Part shown: piece by piece, positions 33,332-42,933 of the stretch
Numbering within the stretch: the stretch's first letter is position 1
Layout: each line of letters opens with the position of its first letter
Assembly: GCA_036570425.1 (NCBI GenBank)
Contig: DATCYF010000009.1
Location: forward strand, 166,542-230,541
DNA length: 64,000 bases
Reading direction: 5' to 3'
Origin: Rhizorhapis sp036570425
Lineage (GTDB): Bacteria; Pseudomonadota; Alphaproteobacteria; Sphingomonadales; Sphingomonadaceae
Translations under genes and position numbers: made by a program
Notes under the pieces: model-generated
Databases searched by the model: none
What the model saw: only the letters and a program-made list of their open reading frames with translations
What the model was told of the DNA's origin: nothing

Positions 33332-35107
33332 ATGACGCAACCGCAAATGCTCGCCTTCGCTATCATCGGCGGCACGATGATACTCTTCATTTGGGGACGG
33401 CTTCGCTACGATCTGGTTGCAATTCTAGCATTGCTGGTTTCAATCCTTGCGGGAACCGTCCCGGCGAAGCATGCTTTTTCGGGGTTCAGCGACGACATCA
33501 TCATCATTATCGGTAGTGCGCTGGTCCTCAGCGCTGCTGTAGCCCGATCGGGAATCATCGAATCCATGCTGGCTCGCCTTACGGCGTCCGTTACGCGGGT
33601 GCGCTGGCAGCTTACCATATTGGTATCCTCTGTGACCGTCCTGTCGGCGCTCGTCAAGAATATCGGTGCGCTTGCCATCCTGATTCCATCGGCGCTCAGA
33701 ATGGCCCGAAAATCGGGCGCATCGCCATCGGTGTTCCTGATGCCCATGTCATTTGGTTCCCTGCTGGGAGGATTGATGACCCTGGTCGGGACTTCTCCCA
33801 ATATCATTGTCTCACGGGTGCGCGAACAACTTACGGGAGAGCCGTTCGGCATGTTCGACTATACGCCGGTTGGCCTTGGTCTCGCCATCATGGGCATTAT
33901 ATTCCTCCGGTTTGGCTATCGTCTGCTTCCTCGCGACCGGCGGGCAGCGCCCACATTGGGAGAGGCGCTCGATGTGCGGGATTACACGACCGAAGCCTCA
34001 ATCGGGCCTGAGTCCTCCCTGGAGGGAACTACTGTCGCCGCGTTTAAAGCCGATCTTGAAGACGTTGAGCTGACCGGATTGGAACGGGACGGAGAACACC
34101 GCAAAAAAGTGGCGGGCCAGACGCTGCTTAAAGATGGGGATACCTTGATGCTGAAGGGGCAGCCCGATGCCCTGGAGCGAGCTATTGCATCTCACGGGCT
34201 CCTGCTGGCCGGACAGCATCGGGAGGTGGTCACAAAAACCCATTCGGAGGATGTGGGCGTGATCGAGGCGGTCGTCACCGCGGAATCCATGCTGGTTGGG
34301 CGAGCGGCCGGAAGGCTGAGGATACATGAGCGATATGGCCTTAATCTTCTGGCGATCTCCCGTTCTGGTGAGCGGCTGGTCAAAGGGCTGGGCGATACTA
34401 TCCTGCGTCCCGGAGACGTGGTCGTGCTTCAGGGCGTGCTGGAATTTCTGCCCGAGCATTTGCGTGAGTTGGGATGTCTTCCATTGGCGGAGCGCCCGCT
34501 CGGGCTCGGGAGCGTCCGCCAGCGTGTGCTGCCAGTCGCCATATTGGCGTTGGCAATGGGTTTGACAGCCTTTGGGCTCATTCCGGTGGCGGTGGCGTTC
34601 TTTGGCGCGGCGGCCCTCGTGATGCTGACGGGCGCACTGCCAATGCGAGAGGCTTATGAGCATGTGGAATGGCCCATCCTCATCATGCTCGGCGCGCTTA
34701 TCCCCGTCAGCGAAGCCTTGCAGACGACGGGTGGAACGGAGCTGATCGCAGGGTGGCTTACGTCCGTGGCAGCCGTGTTGCCTGTCTGGGGGGCGCTCGC
34801 CCTCATACTTGTCTCGGCAATGGCGGTGACGCCATTTCTCAACAATGCTGCGACAGTGCTTGTCATGGCACCTATTGCAGCCATGTTTGCAAGTGGCCTG
34901 CATTTGCGGCCCGACGCTTTCCTGATGGCTGTAGCGGTGGGTGCAGGCTGCGATTTCCTGACGCCCATTGGTCATCAATGCAATACGCTGGTCATGGGTC
35001 CGGGCGGTTATCGGTTCGGCGATTACGCGCGCCTTGGAGCGCCGCTGAGCCTTCTGGTAATCATTCTGGGTGTGCCGCTGATTTTATGGTTCTGGCCGGT
35101 ACACTGA
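33332..35107 (+). CDS. SLC13/DASS-type permease with TrkA-C domains
   Basis: 591 residues. Two hydrophobic halves, each with several helices, flank a cytoplasmic region (about 200-390) with two TrkA-C (RCK-C) repeats, for example LEDVELTGLERDGEHRKKVA and LRIHERYGLNLLAISRSGER. Transport-motif stretches include LVGTSPNIIVSRVREQL and FLTPIGHQCNTLVMGPGGY, typical of DASS transporters with this layout. Some homologues carry sulfate or dicarboxylates; the substrate is unknown here. ATG 33332 (GGGAG before it) is preferred; 33320 is an alternative. Confidence 0.85.
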   Translation: MTQPQMLAFAIIGGTMILFIWGRLRYDLVAILALLVSILAGTVPAKHAFSGFSDDIIIIIGSALVLSAAVARSGIIESMLARLTASVTRVRWQLTILVSSVTVLSALVKNIGALAILIPSALRMARKSGASPSVFLMPMSFGSLLGGLMTLVGTSPNIIVSRVREQLTGEPFGMFDYTPVGLGLAIMGIIFLRFGYRLLPRDRRAAPTLGEALDVRDYTTEASIGPESSLEGTTVAAFKADLEDVELTGLERDGEHRKKVAGQTLLKDGDTLMLKGQPDALERAIASHGLLLAGQHREVVTKTHSEDVGVIEAVVTAESMLVGRAAGRLRIHERYGLNLLAISRSGERLVKGLGDTILRPGDVVVLQGVLEFLPEHLRELGCLPLAERPLGLGSVRQRVLPVAILALAMGLTAFGLIPVAVAFFGAAALVMLTGALPMREAYEHVEWPILIMLGALIPVSEALQTTGGTELIAGWLTSVAAVLPVWGALALILVSAMAVTPFLNNAATVLVMAPIAAMFASGLHLRPDAFLMAVAVGAGCDFLTPIGHQCNTLVMGPGGYRFGDYARLGAPLSLLVIILGVPLILWFWPVH

Positions 35108-35120
35108 CGAGAGGCTGCAT

Positions 35121-36581
35121 TTATCCAGAGTTGCTTTGCCACCATTGAGCGAAATCCGCCCGTTCCTCTTTCGTCATGTGCAAGCCCAATTTGCTGCGTC
35201 GCCACAGGCAATCCTCGGGTGTCTGAGCCCATTCATGCTCACGCATCCATCGCGCCTCTATTTCCGTGAAACCCGCGCCGAAGGAGCGGCCCATATCAGC
35301 TTCGTTGCGCACCTGCCCCAGCATCTCATGCAACATGACCCCGTAGGCACGCGCCATCCGGCGTGCCTGTGCCTCACTCAGGAAAGGCCAGAACATTCGT
35401 ACATGCGTAAGGAATTCTTCGAAATGAGCGATTGCGCCGCCGGGAAAGATGAGCGCGCGGCTGCTGCGGTAGCATTCCCATTTGCAGGCCTCCGCTATCC
35501 GCGCCAGCGCTTCTTCGGCCATATGACGGGCTGTAGTGATCTTGCCGCCGAAAATGGAGAGCAGGGGCGGTTCGCCCTTGTCCAGTTCCAGCACATAGCC
35601 GCGTGTGATGGCCGTGCTCTCTGCGGCTCCATCATCATAAAGCGGACGAACGCCGCTGTAGCTGTGCACCACATCGGCCGGTGAAATCATCTTTTCGAAG
35701 AAGCGATTGGCAGCAGCACAGAGATAAGCGGTCTCTTCTTCCGTTACCGGAGGGGCCTGGGGCGATCCGGCCTGCTCCTCCGTAGTGCCGATCAATGTAA
35801 AGCAGTCCTCATGGGGAATGGCGAATATGATCCGGCGATCCGGCTGTTGCAGGATATAAGCATGGTCGCCGTCATAGAGCCGAGGCACGATGATATGGCT
35901 ACCCTTTACCAGCCTGACGCGTGCCTTGCTGCCAGCCCCGATGCGCGCCAGCGTTTCAGTCACCCAAGGCCCTGCCGCATTGGCAAGCACCCGGGCTTTG
36001 GCTGTTACCCCGTTCGATAATTCCGCGTGCCAGATGTTGCCTTCGCGGCGGGCCGAGATCAGCTCTGTTCGGGGCCTGATGTCCGCACCACGCTGTGCAG
36101 CGTCCATGGCATTGAGCAGCGTCAGTCGGCTATCATCTACCACGCAATCGCTATAGACGAAACCGGCCCTGGTACGCTTCAGGGGAGCCTGAAACCGCCG
36201 GTCCCAGGGGCGCAGGCCCCGGGAGCCGGGCATGCGACTTTTCCCGCCGATCCGGTCATAGAGAAGAAGGCCCAGCCGCACGACCCACCACGGACGAATG
36301 CCACGTACGTGCGGCAGCACGAACCGCATGGGGTATATCATGTGCGGAGCGGCGGCTAGCAGCCTTTCGCGTTCCTGTAACGCCTCCCGCACCAGACGGA
36401 ATTCGCGCTGTTCCAGATAGCGAAGACCCCCGTGGATAAGTTTTGTGGAGGCGGACGACGTCTCTCCCCCTAAATCTCCACGTTCGACAAGCAATACTGA
36501 GAGGCCATTGATCGCGGCCTCCCGCGCGAGAGCGGCGCCGTTTATTCCGCCGCCAATAATGAGCAGATCATGGATCATCAT
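35121..36581 (-). CDS. glpD: Aerobic glycerol-3-phosphate dehydrogenase
   Basis: 486 residues, FAD-dependent, membrane-associated. The dinucleotide fold is DLLIIGGGINGAALAREA near the N-terminus and the family motif SSASTKLIHGGLRYLEQREF follows. It oxidises sn-glycerol-3-phosphate to dihydroxyacetone phosphate and passes electrons to the quinone pool. The C-terminal cap is present. ATG 36581 (followed by a second ATG) begins the conserved domain. No glpK or glpF is nearby. It is divergent from rnr, with 76 bases between starts. Confidence 0.95.
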   Translation of the reverse strand: MMIHDLLIIGGGINGAALAREAAINGLSVLLVERGDLGGETSSASTKLIHGGLRYLEQREFRLVREALQERERLLAAAPHMIYPMRFVLPHVRGIRPWWVVRLGLLLYDRIGGKSRMPGSRGLRPWDRRFQAPLKRTRAGFVYSDCVVDDSRLTLLNAMDAAQRGADIRPRTELISARREGNIWHAELSNGVTAKARVLANAAGPWVTETLARIGAGSKARVRLVKGSHIIVPRLYDGDHAYILQQPDRRIIFAIPHEDCFTLIGTTEEQAGSPQAPPVTEEETAYLCAAANRFFEKMISPADVVHSYSGVRPLYDDGAAESTAITRGYVLELDKGEPPLLSIFGGKITTARHMAEEALARIAEACKWECYRSSRALIFPGGAIAHFEEFLTHVRMFWPFLSEAQARRMARAYGVMLHEMLGQVRNEADMGRSFGAGFTEIEARWMREHEWAQTPEDCLWRRSKLGLHMTKEERADFAQWWQSNSG

Positions 36582-36657
36582 ATAGTTATGGCACGACCTT
36601 GTTGAAATTGCACCGTCATGACTGGCGCAGGTCCATCTCAATCCCTATAGCCTATGC

Positions 36658-38985
36658 ATGTCAACTCGCGCTCGCAAAGCCGCTGAATCCAGACCTGGAA
36701 GTCTCCCCACGCGGGAGCAGGTCATGGATTTCATCACATCTTCGGATCAGCCCACGGGCAAACGTGAAATCGCCCGCGCATTCGGTTTACACGGCGCGGA
36801 GAAAATTGCGTTGAAGGCGCTGCTCAAGGATATGGCGGACGAGGGCCTGATCGACAGTGCGCCGGGGCGGGCCTTTCACAAAATGGGCGGCGTGCCGAAA
36901 GTGACGGTTCTGCGCATCGTCGATGTGGACGGGAAGAACGTCATCGCCGTTCCCGAGCGCTGGGAAGCTGAGGGCAAGCCACCGCCGCGCCTGCGTGTTG
37001 TTGAGCGCGGAAAAAGGAGCGCACTTGGTCTTGGTGACCGCATTCTCGCCCGCACCGAGGAAAAGGGGAATGGCTGGCTCGCCCATCCGATGAAGAAGCT
37101 CGCCCGTGCTGCGGAACTGCTCATGGGCGTGGTGGATCAGGGCGAAGACGGAAAATTATGGTTGCGTGCCGTGGACAAGAAGGTCCGCCGCGACACACCC
37201 ATCAGCGACATTGGCCAAGCCAAGCCGGGCGATCTGGTGCTTGCCGAGCCGGCAGGGCGGCTGCCGCGCATCTCCGCGCGAGTCACGGATGTCCTGGGTG
37301 ACCCCTTCGCCCCCAGAAGTTTCAGTTTGATCGCCATTCACAAATACGGAATTCCTTTCGCCTTTCCCGAAGAGGTGGAGGAGGAGGCGGCACGGGTCGC
37401 GGCGCTGCCGCTGCATCCAGATAAACGGGAAGACCTGCGTCACTTGCCGATTGTGGCCATTGATCCAGTGGACGCGCGCGATTTCGACGATGCCGTCTGG
37501 GCCGCCCCCGATGAGAGCGGCGACAACTCCGGCGGATATCAGGCGATAGTCGCTATAGCCGACGTCTCCTATTATGTCCGGCCTGGCAGCGCACTGGACA
37601 AGCAGGCGCGCAAGCGCGGCAACAGCGTCTATTTCCCGGACCGGGTCGTCCCCATGCTGCCGCACAGCCTGTCATCGGACATGTGCTCGCTGAAGGCGGG
37701 GCAGGACCGTGCGGCAATGGCTTGCCATCTCACTATCGACAAGGCGGGAAAGGTGAAAGCGTGGCGCTTCACCAGAGCCCTGATCAGGGTCGCCGCCAAT
37801 ATACCGTATGAGCAGGCGCAGGCAGCCATTGATGCGGCTGAGTCTGGTAAAAGCGATGGCCGGTTTGAGGCTGATGGAATCGATCTGGTCGACAATGCAT
37901 TAAAGCCATTGTGGGCCTGCTGGGCGCTGTTGGCGAAAGCGCGAGGCAAACGTGAACCGCTGGAGCTTGATCTGCCCGAACGGCGAGTAGTGCTGGACGA
38001 GGAAGGCCGCATCCTCAGTGTCGCGGCCCGCGAACGGCTGGACGCGCATCGCCTGATCGAGGATTTCATGATTGCGGCCAATGTCGCGGCGGCAAAGGCG
38101 CTGGAGGCGAAGAAATCCCCCATCATGTACCGCATCCATGAGCCACCTTCGCGGGAGAAGCTGGCGGCGCTCAAGGAATATCTCGGCACCTTCGACATCG
38201 AATTCACGCTGGGGCAGGTCATCAAGCCGGGCACTTTCAACCGGCTTCTAGAGCGGGTGGGTGATGTCGCGCACCGGCCGCAGGTTATGGAGCAAATTCT
38301 CCGAACGCAAACGCAGGCCTATTACAGCCCCCGCAATCTGGGCCATTTCGGTCTGGCGCTTGGAAGCTACGGCCATTTCACTTCTCCCATCCGGCGCTAT
38401 GCGGACCTTTTGGTCCATCGTGCGTTGGTCGGCGCTTACGAGCTGGAAATGCCAAAGCCCAAGGACGGCTCCATCTTGCCTGCGACAACGCTCGGGCGCG
38501 ACGACGCGGAGGACATGAGCCGCATAGGCGAACTTATCAGCCGATATGAACGCCGGGCCATGGAGGCGGAGCGCGAAACGGTTGATCGCTATGTCGCCGC
38601 TTACCTGGCCGAAAAGACCGGAGAGATCATAGATGCACGCATTACCGGCGTACAGAATTTCGGTTTTTTCGCCACGGTGGAGGGATTGGGCGGAGATGGG
38701 CTGGTGCCTGTCTCGACCCTTGGCGCGGAGCGCTTCATTTTCGACGAAGCCGGACATGCTCTGGAAGGCGAGCAGAGCGGCGACCGCTACGAACTAGGCC
38801 AAAGGCTGAAATTGCGGTTGGCGGAGGCAAACCCGGTCAGCGGCGCATTGCGCTTTGAATTGCTGGAGGGCGTTAACCATCTGCCAATGCGGGACAGGCC
38901 CCAAGGCCGCCCGCGTCCGATCAAGCGGCGTGGGCGTCCAGCCAATATCCGGCATATGAGCAATCCGAAGGGCAAGAGACGGTGA
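36658..38985 (+). CDS. rnr: Ribonuclease R
   Basis: 775 residues. An N-terminal winged-helix segment (about 15-60) and cold-shock domains lead to the RNB catalytic domain, with the metal-binding Asp cluster in VAIDPVDARDFDDAVWA (about residues 265-281). The S1 domain near the end contains ITGVQNFGFFATVEGLGGDG, and the tail is basic (RPRPIKRRGRP), as in RNase R. It is a processive 3'-5' exoribonuclease that degrades structured RNA. The convergent UspA gene ends 18 bases away. Confidence 0.96.
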   Translation: MSTRARKAAESRPGSLPTREQVMDFITSSDQPTGKREIARAFGLHGAEKIALKALLKDMADEGLIDSAPGRAFHKMGGVPKVTVLRIVDVDGKNVIAVPERWEAEGKPPPRLRVVERGKRSALGLGDRILARTEEKGNGWLAHPMKKLARAAELLMGVVDQGEDGKLWLRAVDKKVRRDTPISDIGQAKPGDLVLAEPAGRLPRISARVTDVLGDPFAPRSFSLIAIHKYGIPFAFPEEVEEEAARVAALPLHPDKREDLRHLPIVAIDPVDARDFDDAVWAAPDESGDNSGGYQAIVAIADVSYYVRPGSALDKQARKRGNSVYFPDRVVPMLPHSLSSDMCSLKAGQDRAAMACHLTIDKAGKVKAWRFTRALIRVAANIPYEQAQAAIDAAESGKSDGRFEADGIDLVDNALKPLWACWALLAKARGKREPLELDLPERRVVLDEEGRILSVAARERLDAHRLIEDFMIAANVAAAKALEAKKSPIMYRIHEPPSREKLAALKEYLGTFDIEFTLGQVIKPGTFNRLLERVGDVAHRPQVMEQILRTQTQAYYSPRNLGHFGLALGSYGHFTSPIRRYADLLVHRALVGAYELEMPKPKDGSILPATTLGRDDAEDMSRIGELISRYERRAMEAERETVDRYVAAYLAEKTGEIIDARITGVQNFGFFATVEGLGGDGLVPVSTLGAERFIFDEAGHALEGEQSGDRYELGQRLKLRLAEANPVSGALRFELLEGVNHLPMRDRPQGRPRPIKRRGRPANIRHMSNPKGKRR

Positions 38986-39003
38986 GTCCCCTTCAGTGAT
39001 GGT

Positions 39004-39459
39004 CTAGCTCAGCCGATCAATCGCTTCACGGCTGAGGGATCCCGGAATGACCATCACCGGGCAGGGCAGGGAGCCGGCGTCCAGTCCTGCGAAATGGCTG
39101 ACCAGCGGTCCCGGCGCGCCAACAGCGGCCGCGCCCAGAACCAGCGCGGCGACGTCATCATTCTCCGCCAGTATCTTTCGAACGATTTGAACAGGTTCGC
39201 CTGCGCGGACGGTGATTTGAGGACGAATGCCGGTTTCTTCCATCAGCGATCCCGCCGCACCCGCCAGCAGTGCCTCAGCGCGTTGGTGCGCTTCCTCCTC
39301 TATGGTGGCCTGCACGCCACCCCATTGAACAAATTCGGCCGGAGGAATAAGGGCCAGGATGTGGATAGCACCTCCGGTCTTTGCGGCGCGGCGTGCGGCG
39401 AACCGCAGCGCCACGCCTGCTTCCTTGGTTTCGTCGATTACCACCAGATATGTACGCAT
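39004..39459 (-). CDS. Universal stress protein (UspA family)
   Basis: 151 residues. The UspA fold starts MRTYLVVIDETKEAGVALRF, and the nucleotide-loop region near the end reads LVLGAAAVGAPGPLVSHFAG, with a final strand CPVMVIPG. The Gly spacing of the ATP-binding loop is only partly kept, so ATP binding is uncertain. The start at 39459 gives the family length; the upstream extension is not conserved. It is divergent from pdhC. Confidence 0.9.
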   Translation of the reverse strand: MRTYLVVIDETKEAGVALRFAARRAAKTGGAIHILALIPPAEFVQWGGVQATIEEEAHQRAEALLAGAAGSLMEETGIRPQITVRAGEPVQIVRKILAENDDVAALVLGAAAVGAPGPLVSHFAGLDAGSLPCPVMVIPGSLSREAIDRLS

Positions 39460-39595
39460 TTCGGTAAACTCCGGTCCCGGAGGCAGAAATCTGCACCGGG
39501 AATGTCTTCTATTCAACCCCGGCCTTGACCAACCGCGCCAAACTGTCAAGTAACGGGCTCATCCTTGCGGAATCAGAAGAAGGCAGCAGAACGCA

Positions 39596-40870
39596 ATGGC
39601 CATCAACATCCAAATGCCCGCACTTTCACCGACCATGGAGGAAGGGACGCTTGCAAAGTGGCTCGTCAAAGAGGGCGATACCGTCTCCGCTGGCGACCTG
39701 CTGGCGGAAATCGAGACCGATAAGGCGACGATGGAATTTGAGGCGGTTGACGAAGGCACCATTGCCAGGATCGTCGTTCCGGAAGGCGCAGGCAATGTGA
39801 AGGTCGGCACGGTCATTGCCGTGCTGGCGGAAGAGGGCGAGAATCCCGGGGATATAAGCACGCCCGATGCAGCGCCCGAGCCTAAGGCAACGCCCAAATC
39901 AGAAAAGGCGCCGGCCAAGGAAAGCGAACCTGCCCCTGCACCGCGTCAGGAATCTGCTCCTTCCAAATCGGAAGCGCTGGCGGGCGACAGGGTCAAGGCA
40001 AGTCCACTCGCGCGCCGGTTGGCGGAGCAGAAGGGACTCGACCTCTCCTCCATAAAGGGTTCAGGTCCAGGCGGCCGCATTGTTAAATCCGATATTGATG
40101 CAGGAAAAGCGGCGGCGCCCGCGCCCTCGGCCCAAGCTGCGCCTGGCCCCGCAACTACGGTTGCAGCGCAGGATTTCGGCATTCCCCACGAAGCCGTCCA
40201 GCTCAGCAGCATGCGGAAAACGATCGCGCGCAGGCTTACGGAGTCCAAGCAGACTGTGCCGCATATCTATCTTACGATGGACGTGCAGCTCGACAAATTG
40301 TTGAAATTGCGGAGCGAACTTAATGCCGGGCTTACGGGCCGTGGCGTCAAACTTTCCGTTAATGACCTGCTGATCAAGGCGTTGGCCGTATCTCTCATGC
40401 AGGTGCCGGAATGCAATGTGCAATTCGCAGGCGACCAGATGCTTAAATTCTCCCGCGTCGATATCTCGGTGGCCGTGTCCATCCCCGGCGGGCTTATTAC
40501 TCCCATAATCAAGGACGCGGCGAGCAAGGGCGTTGCTGCTATTTCGAGCGAGATGAAGGATCTGGGCCACCGGGCTAAGGATGGCAAGCTGAAGCCGGAA
40601 GAATATCAGGGCGGCACGGCCTCGCTATCCAACATGGGCATGTTCGGGATCAAGCAGTTCGATGCGGTCATCAATCCGCCCCAAGGCATGATTATGGCGA
40701 TCGGCGCAGGCGAAAAACGCCCCTATGTGATCGACGACGCCTTGCAGATCGCAACCGTCATGAGCGCCACCGGAAGCTTCGATCACCGTGCCATCGATGG
40801 CGCGGATGGAGCGAGGCTGATGCAGGTGTTCAAGAAACTGGTCGAGAATCCGCTGGGAATGCTTGCCTAA
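39596..40870 (+). CDS. pdhC: Pyruvate dehydrogenase E2 (dihydrolipoamide acetyltransferase)
   Basis: 424 residues. One lipoyl domain (about 1-75) with lipoyl Lys43 in ETDKATMEF, a Pro/Ala/Lys linker, the peripheral subunit-binding domain (SPLARRLAEQKGLDLSSIKG) and the catalytic acetyltransferase domain ending with the active-site SFDHRAIDGADGA. It transfers acetyl groups from E1 to CoA. E1 genes are not in the window; lpdA (E3) follows. The order suggests the remaining pdh genes are elsewhere, as in several sphingomonads. Confidence 0.96.
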   Translation: MAINIQMPALSPTMEEGTLAKWLVKEGDTVSAGDLLAEIETDKATMEFEAVDEGTIARIVVPEGAGNVKVGTVIAVLAEEGENPGDISTPDAAPEPKATPKSEKAPAKESEPAPAPRQESAPSKSEALAGDRVKASPLARRLAEQKGLDLSSIKGSGPGGRIVKSDIDAGKAAAPAPSAQAAPGPATTVAAQDFGIPHEAVQLSSMRKTIARRLTESKQTVPHIYLTMDVQLDKLLKLRSELNAGLTGRGVKLSVNDLLIKALAVSLMQVPECNVQFAGDQMLKFSRVDISVAVSIPGGLITPIIKDAASKGVAAISSEMKDLGHRAKDGKLKPEEYQGGTASLSNMGMFGIKQFDAVINPPQGMIMAIGAGEKRPYVIDDALQIATVMSATGSFDHRAIDGADGARLMQVFKKLVENPLGMLA

Positions 40871-40933
40871 TCGAGTTGTCAAGGAACGGGTGCGCCGTTG
40901 AAACAACGGCTTTGCGCCGGCAGGAGAGTTTTA

Positions 40934-42331
40934 ATGGCTGACACTTTCGACCTTATCGTCCTTGGCTCTGGACCGGGAGGCTATGTCGCGGCGATCCGTG
41001 CGAGTCAGCTCGGATTGAAGACTGCGATTGTTGAGCGCGAGAATCTGGGCGGCATCTGCCTGAACTGGGGGTGCATCCCTACGAAGGCGCTGCTTCGCAC
41101 GAGCGAAATATATCATTATATGAAGCAGGCCGAAAAATACGGCCTGTCTGTGGAAAAGCCCTCCTTCGATCTTGATAAGGTCATTCAACGTTCGCGCGGT
41201 GTTGCAAAGCAACTGAACCAGGGCGTCACGGGCCTGATGAAGAAGAACAAGGTCACTGTCTATTTTGGCGACGGCAAGCTGACGGGCAAAGGCAAGCTCA
41301 GTGTCACCAAGGACGGTAAGGCAACGGATATTGAGGCGAAGAACATCATTGTCGCCACCGGCGCCCGCGCGCGGGAGCTTCCTTTCGCGCAGGCGGATGG
41401 AAAGCGCATCTGGACCTATCGCCATGCCATGACTCCGCCGGAAATGCCCAGTAAGCTGCTGGTTATCGGATCGGGCGCCATCGGAATTGAGTTCGCCAGC
41501 TTCTACAATGACATGGGCGCGGACGTGACCATCGTCGAAATGCTTGATCGAATTTTGCCGGTCGAAGATGCCGACGTCAGCGAATTCATGAGCAAGGCGC
41601 TCACCAAACAGGGCATGAAGATCATGCCTTCAACCGGTGTTCAGAAGATCACGACGGGAGGCAAAGGCGTAACCGCGGAGATCAAGAGCAAGGACGGCAA
41701 GGTCACGACCGAGGAATTCAGCCATGTCATCGTGGCGGTGGGTATCGTGCCCAATCTGGAGCATATCGGTTTGGAGGAACTGGGGATCGAACGCGACCAG
41801 CGTTCCCATATCAAGACCGACGAATATTGCCGTAGCAATGTTCCCGGCATCTATGCGATCGGCGACTGCACGGAGGGGCCCTGGCTGGCGCACAAGGCGA
41901 GCCATGAAGGCGTTATTGCGGTCGAACATATCGCTGGCGCGCATCCCCATCCGATGGATCGGAACAACATCCCGGGCTGCACTTATTGCCATCCCCAGGT
42001 CGCCAGCGTCGGCCTGACGGAAGCCAAGGCAAAGGAAGCCGGATATAAGGTCAAGGTCGGCAAATTCCCCTTCATCGGCAACGGCAAGGCCATAGCGCTG
42101 GGCGAAGCGGAAGGCTTTATCAAAACGGTGTTCGACGAGACGACGGGCGAATTGCTGGGCGCGCATATGGTGGGCGCGGAAGTCACCGAATTGATCCAGG
42201 GCTATGCCGTTGGCAAGACGCTTGAGACGACGGAGCAGGAATTGATGCACACCGTCTTCCCGCATCCGACGCTGTCGGAGATGATGCACGAAAGCGTGCT
42301 CAGCGCTTATGGACGTGCGCTCCACATTTGA
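40934..42331 (+). CDS. lpdA: Dihydrolipoyl dehydrogenase
   Basis: 465 residues. FAD motif LIVLGSGPGGYVAA, redox-active Cys42/Cys47 in GGICLNWGCIPTK, the NAD-binding LLVIGSGAIGIEFASF and the C-terminal His-Glu dyad in HTVFPHPTLSEMMHE. It reoxidises lipoyl groups of E2. ATG 40934 follows CAGGAGAGTTTTA; the earlier in-frame ATG at 40898 has no site. It is 63 bases after pdhC, with a small hairpin near 40889-40908, and probably shares its transcript. Confidence 0.97.
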   Translation: MADTFDLIVLGSGPGGYVAAIRASQLGLKTAIVERENLGGICLNWGCIPTKALLRTSEIYHYMKQAEKYGLSVEKPSFDLDKVIQRSRGVAKQLNQGVTGLMKKNKVTVYFGDGKLTGKGKLSVTKDGKATDIEAKNIIVATGARARELPFAQADGKRIWTYRHAMTPPEMPSKLLVIGSGAIGIEFASFYNDMGADVTIVEMLDRILPVEDADVSEFMSKALTKQGMKIMPSTGVQKITTGGKGVTAEIKSKDGKVTTEEFSHVIVAVGIVPNLEHIGLEELGIERDQRSHIKTDEYCRSNVPGIYAIGDCTEGPWLAHKASHEGVIAVEHIAGAHPHPMDRNNIPGCTYCHPQVASVGLTEAKAKEAGYKVKVGKFPFIGNGKAIALGEAEGFIKTVFDETTGELLGAHMVGAEVTELIQGYAVGKTLETTEQELMHTVFPHPTLSEMMHESVLSAYGRALHI

Positions 42332-42350
42332 ACAAAAAGAAAGGTGAACC

Positions 42351-42776
42351 ATGGGACCGCTTGCGATTCTCTGGCCGGTTTTCGTATTGGTGGCGCTCAT
42401 TTATGCGGTATGGCTCACGCTGTTTTTCCAACGTATCCGGCATCTAAAAAACAATCCGCCCAAAGCGGCTGACTTTGCCACAGGTTCGGCGGCCCTGCAC
42501 TACTTCGAGCCGGTGGAAATGCCCGCCAACAACCTGCGCAACTTGTTTGAAATGCCGGTACTCTTCCTCGCGCTGGTGCCGCTGCTGCTCATCACGCAAA
42601 TGGCGAGCGACATCCAGGTAGGCATGGCGTGGATTTTTGTCGCGTTGCGCATCGTGCACAGTATCATTCATGTAAGAAAAGGCTCCGTTGCCTGGCGTTT
42701 CCGTGTCTATCTCCTTTCCTGTGTGGTGCTGCTGTCTATGTGGATCGGCTTCGCGATAGATTTTGCCACTATCTGA
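42351..42776 (+). CDS. MAPEG family membrane protein
   Basis: 141 residues with four membrane helices. The signature stretch is PANNLRNLFEMPVLFLALV near residue 62, followed by LRIVHSIIHVRKGSVAWRF, as in MAPEG proteins (glutathione-dependent or eicosanoid-type microsomal transferases and bacterial relatives). The bacterial substrate is unknown. It starts 19 bases after lpdA behind AAAGGTGAACC. The 42777-42933 gap that follows shows no clear riboswitch or attenuator. Confidence 0.88.
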   Translation: MGPLAILWPVFVLVALIYAVWLTLFFQRIRHLKNNPPKAADFATGSAALHYFEPVEMPANNLRNLFEMPVLFLALVPLLLITQMASDIQVGMAWIFVALRIVHSIIHVRKGSVAWRFRVYLLSCVVLLSMWIGFAIDFATI

Positions 42777-42933
42777 GCGCGGCCTTGCTCGCGACAAGGG
42801 CGGGGGATATGTGCCCGATCAAAGGGCGCTTTGGAATCGGAAGTATCGGGCGTCAGAAGGAACTCATGCGCGGTGGACTGATTAACGCCCCGATGCTTCA
42901 GCCATTCGCATTTATTATTGGAGTTAATAAAAT

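Noticed and set aside
42777..42933. Leader before leuB-metZ examined for a SAM riboswitch or leucine attenuator
   Set aside because: No SAM-II-like core, leader peptide rich in Leu, or terminator hairpin could be found.
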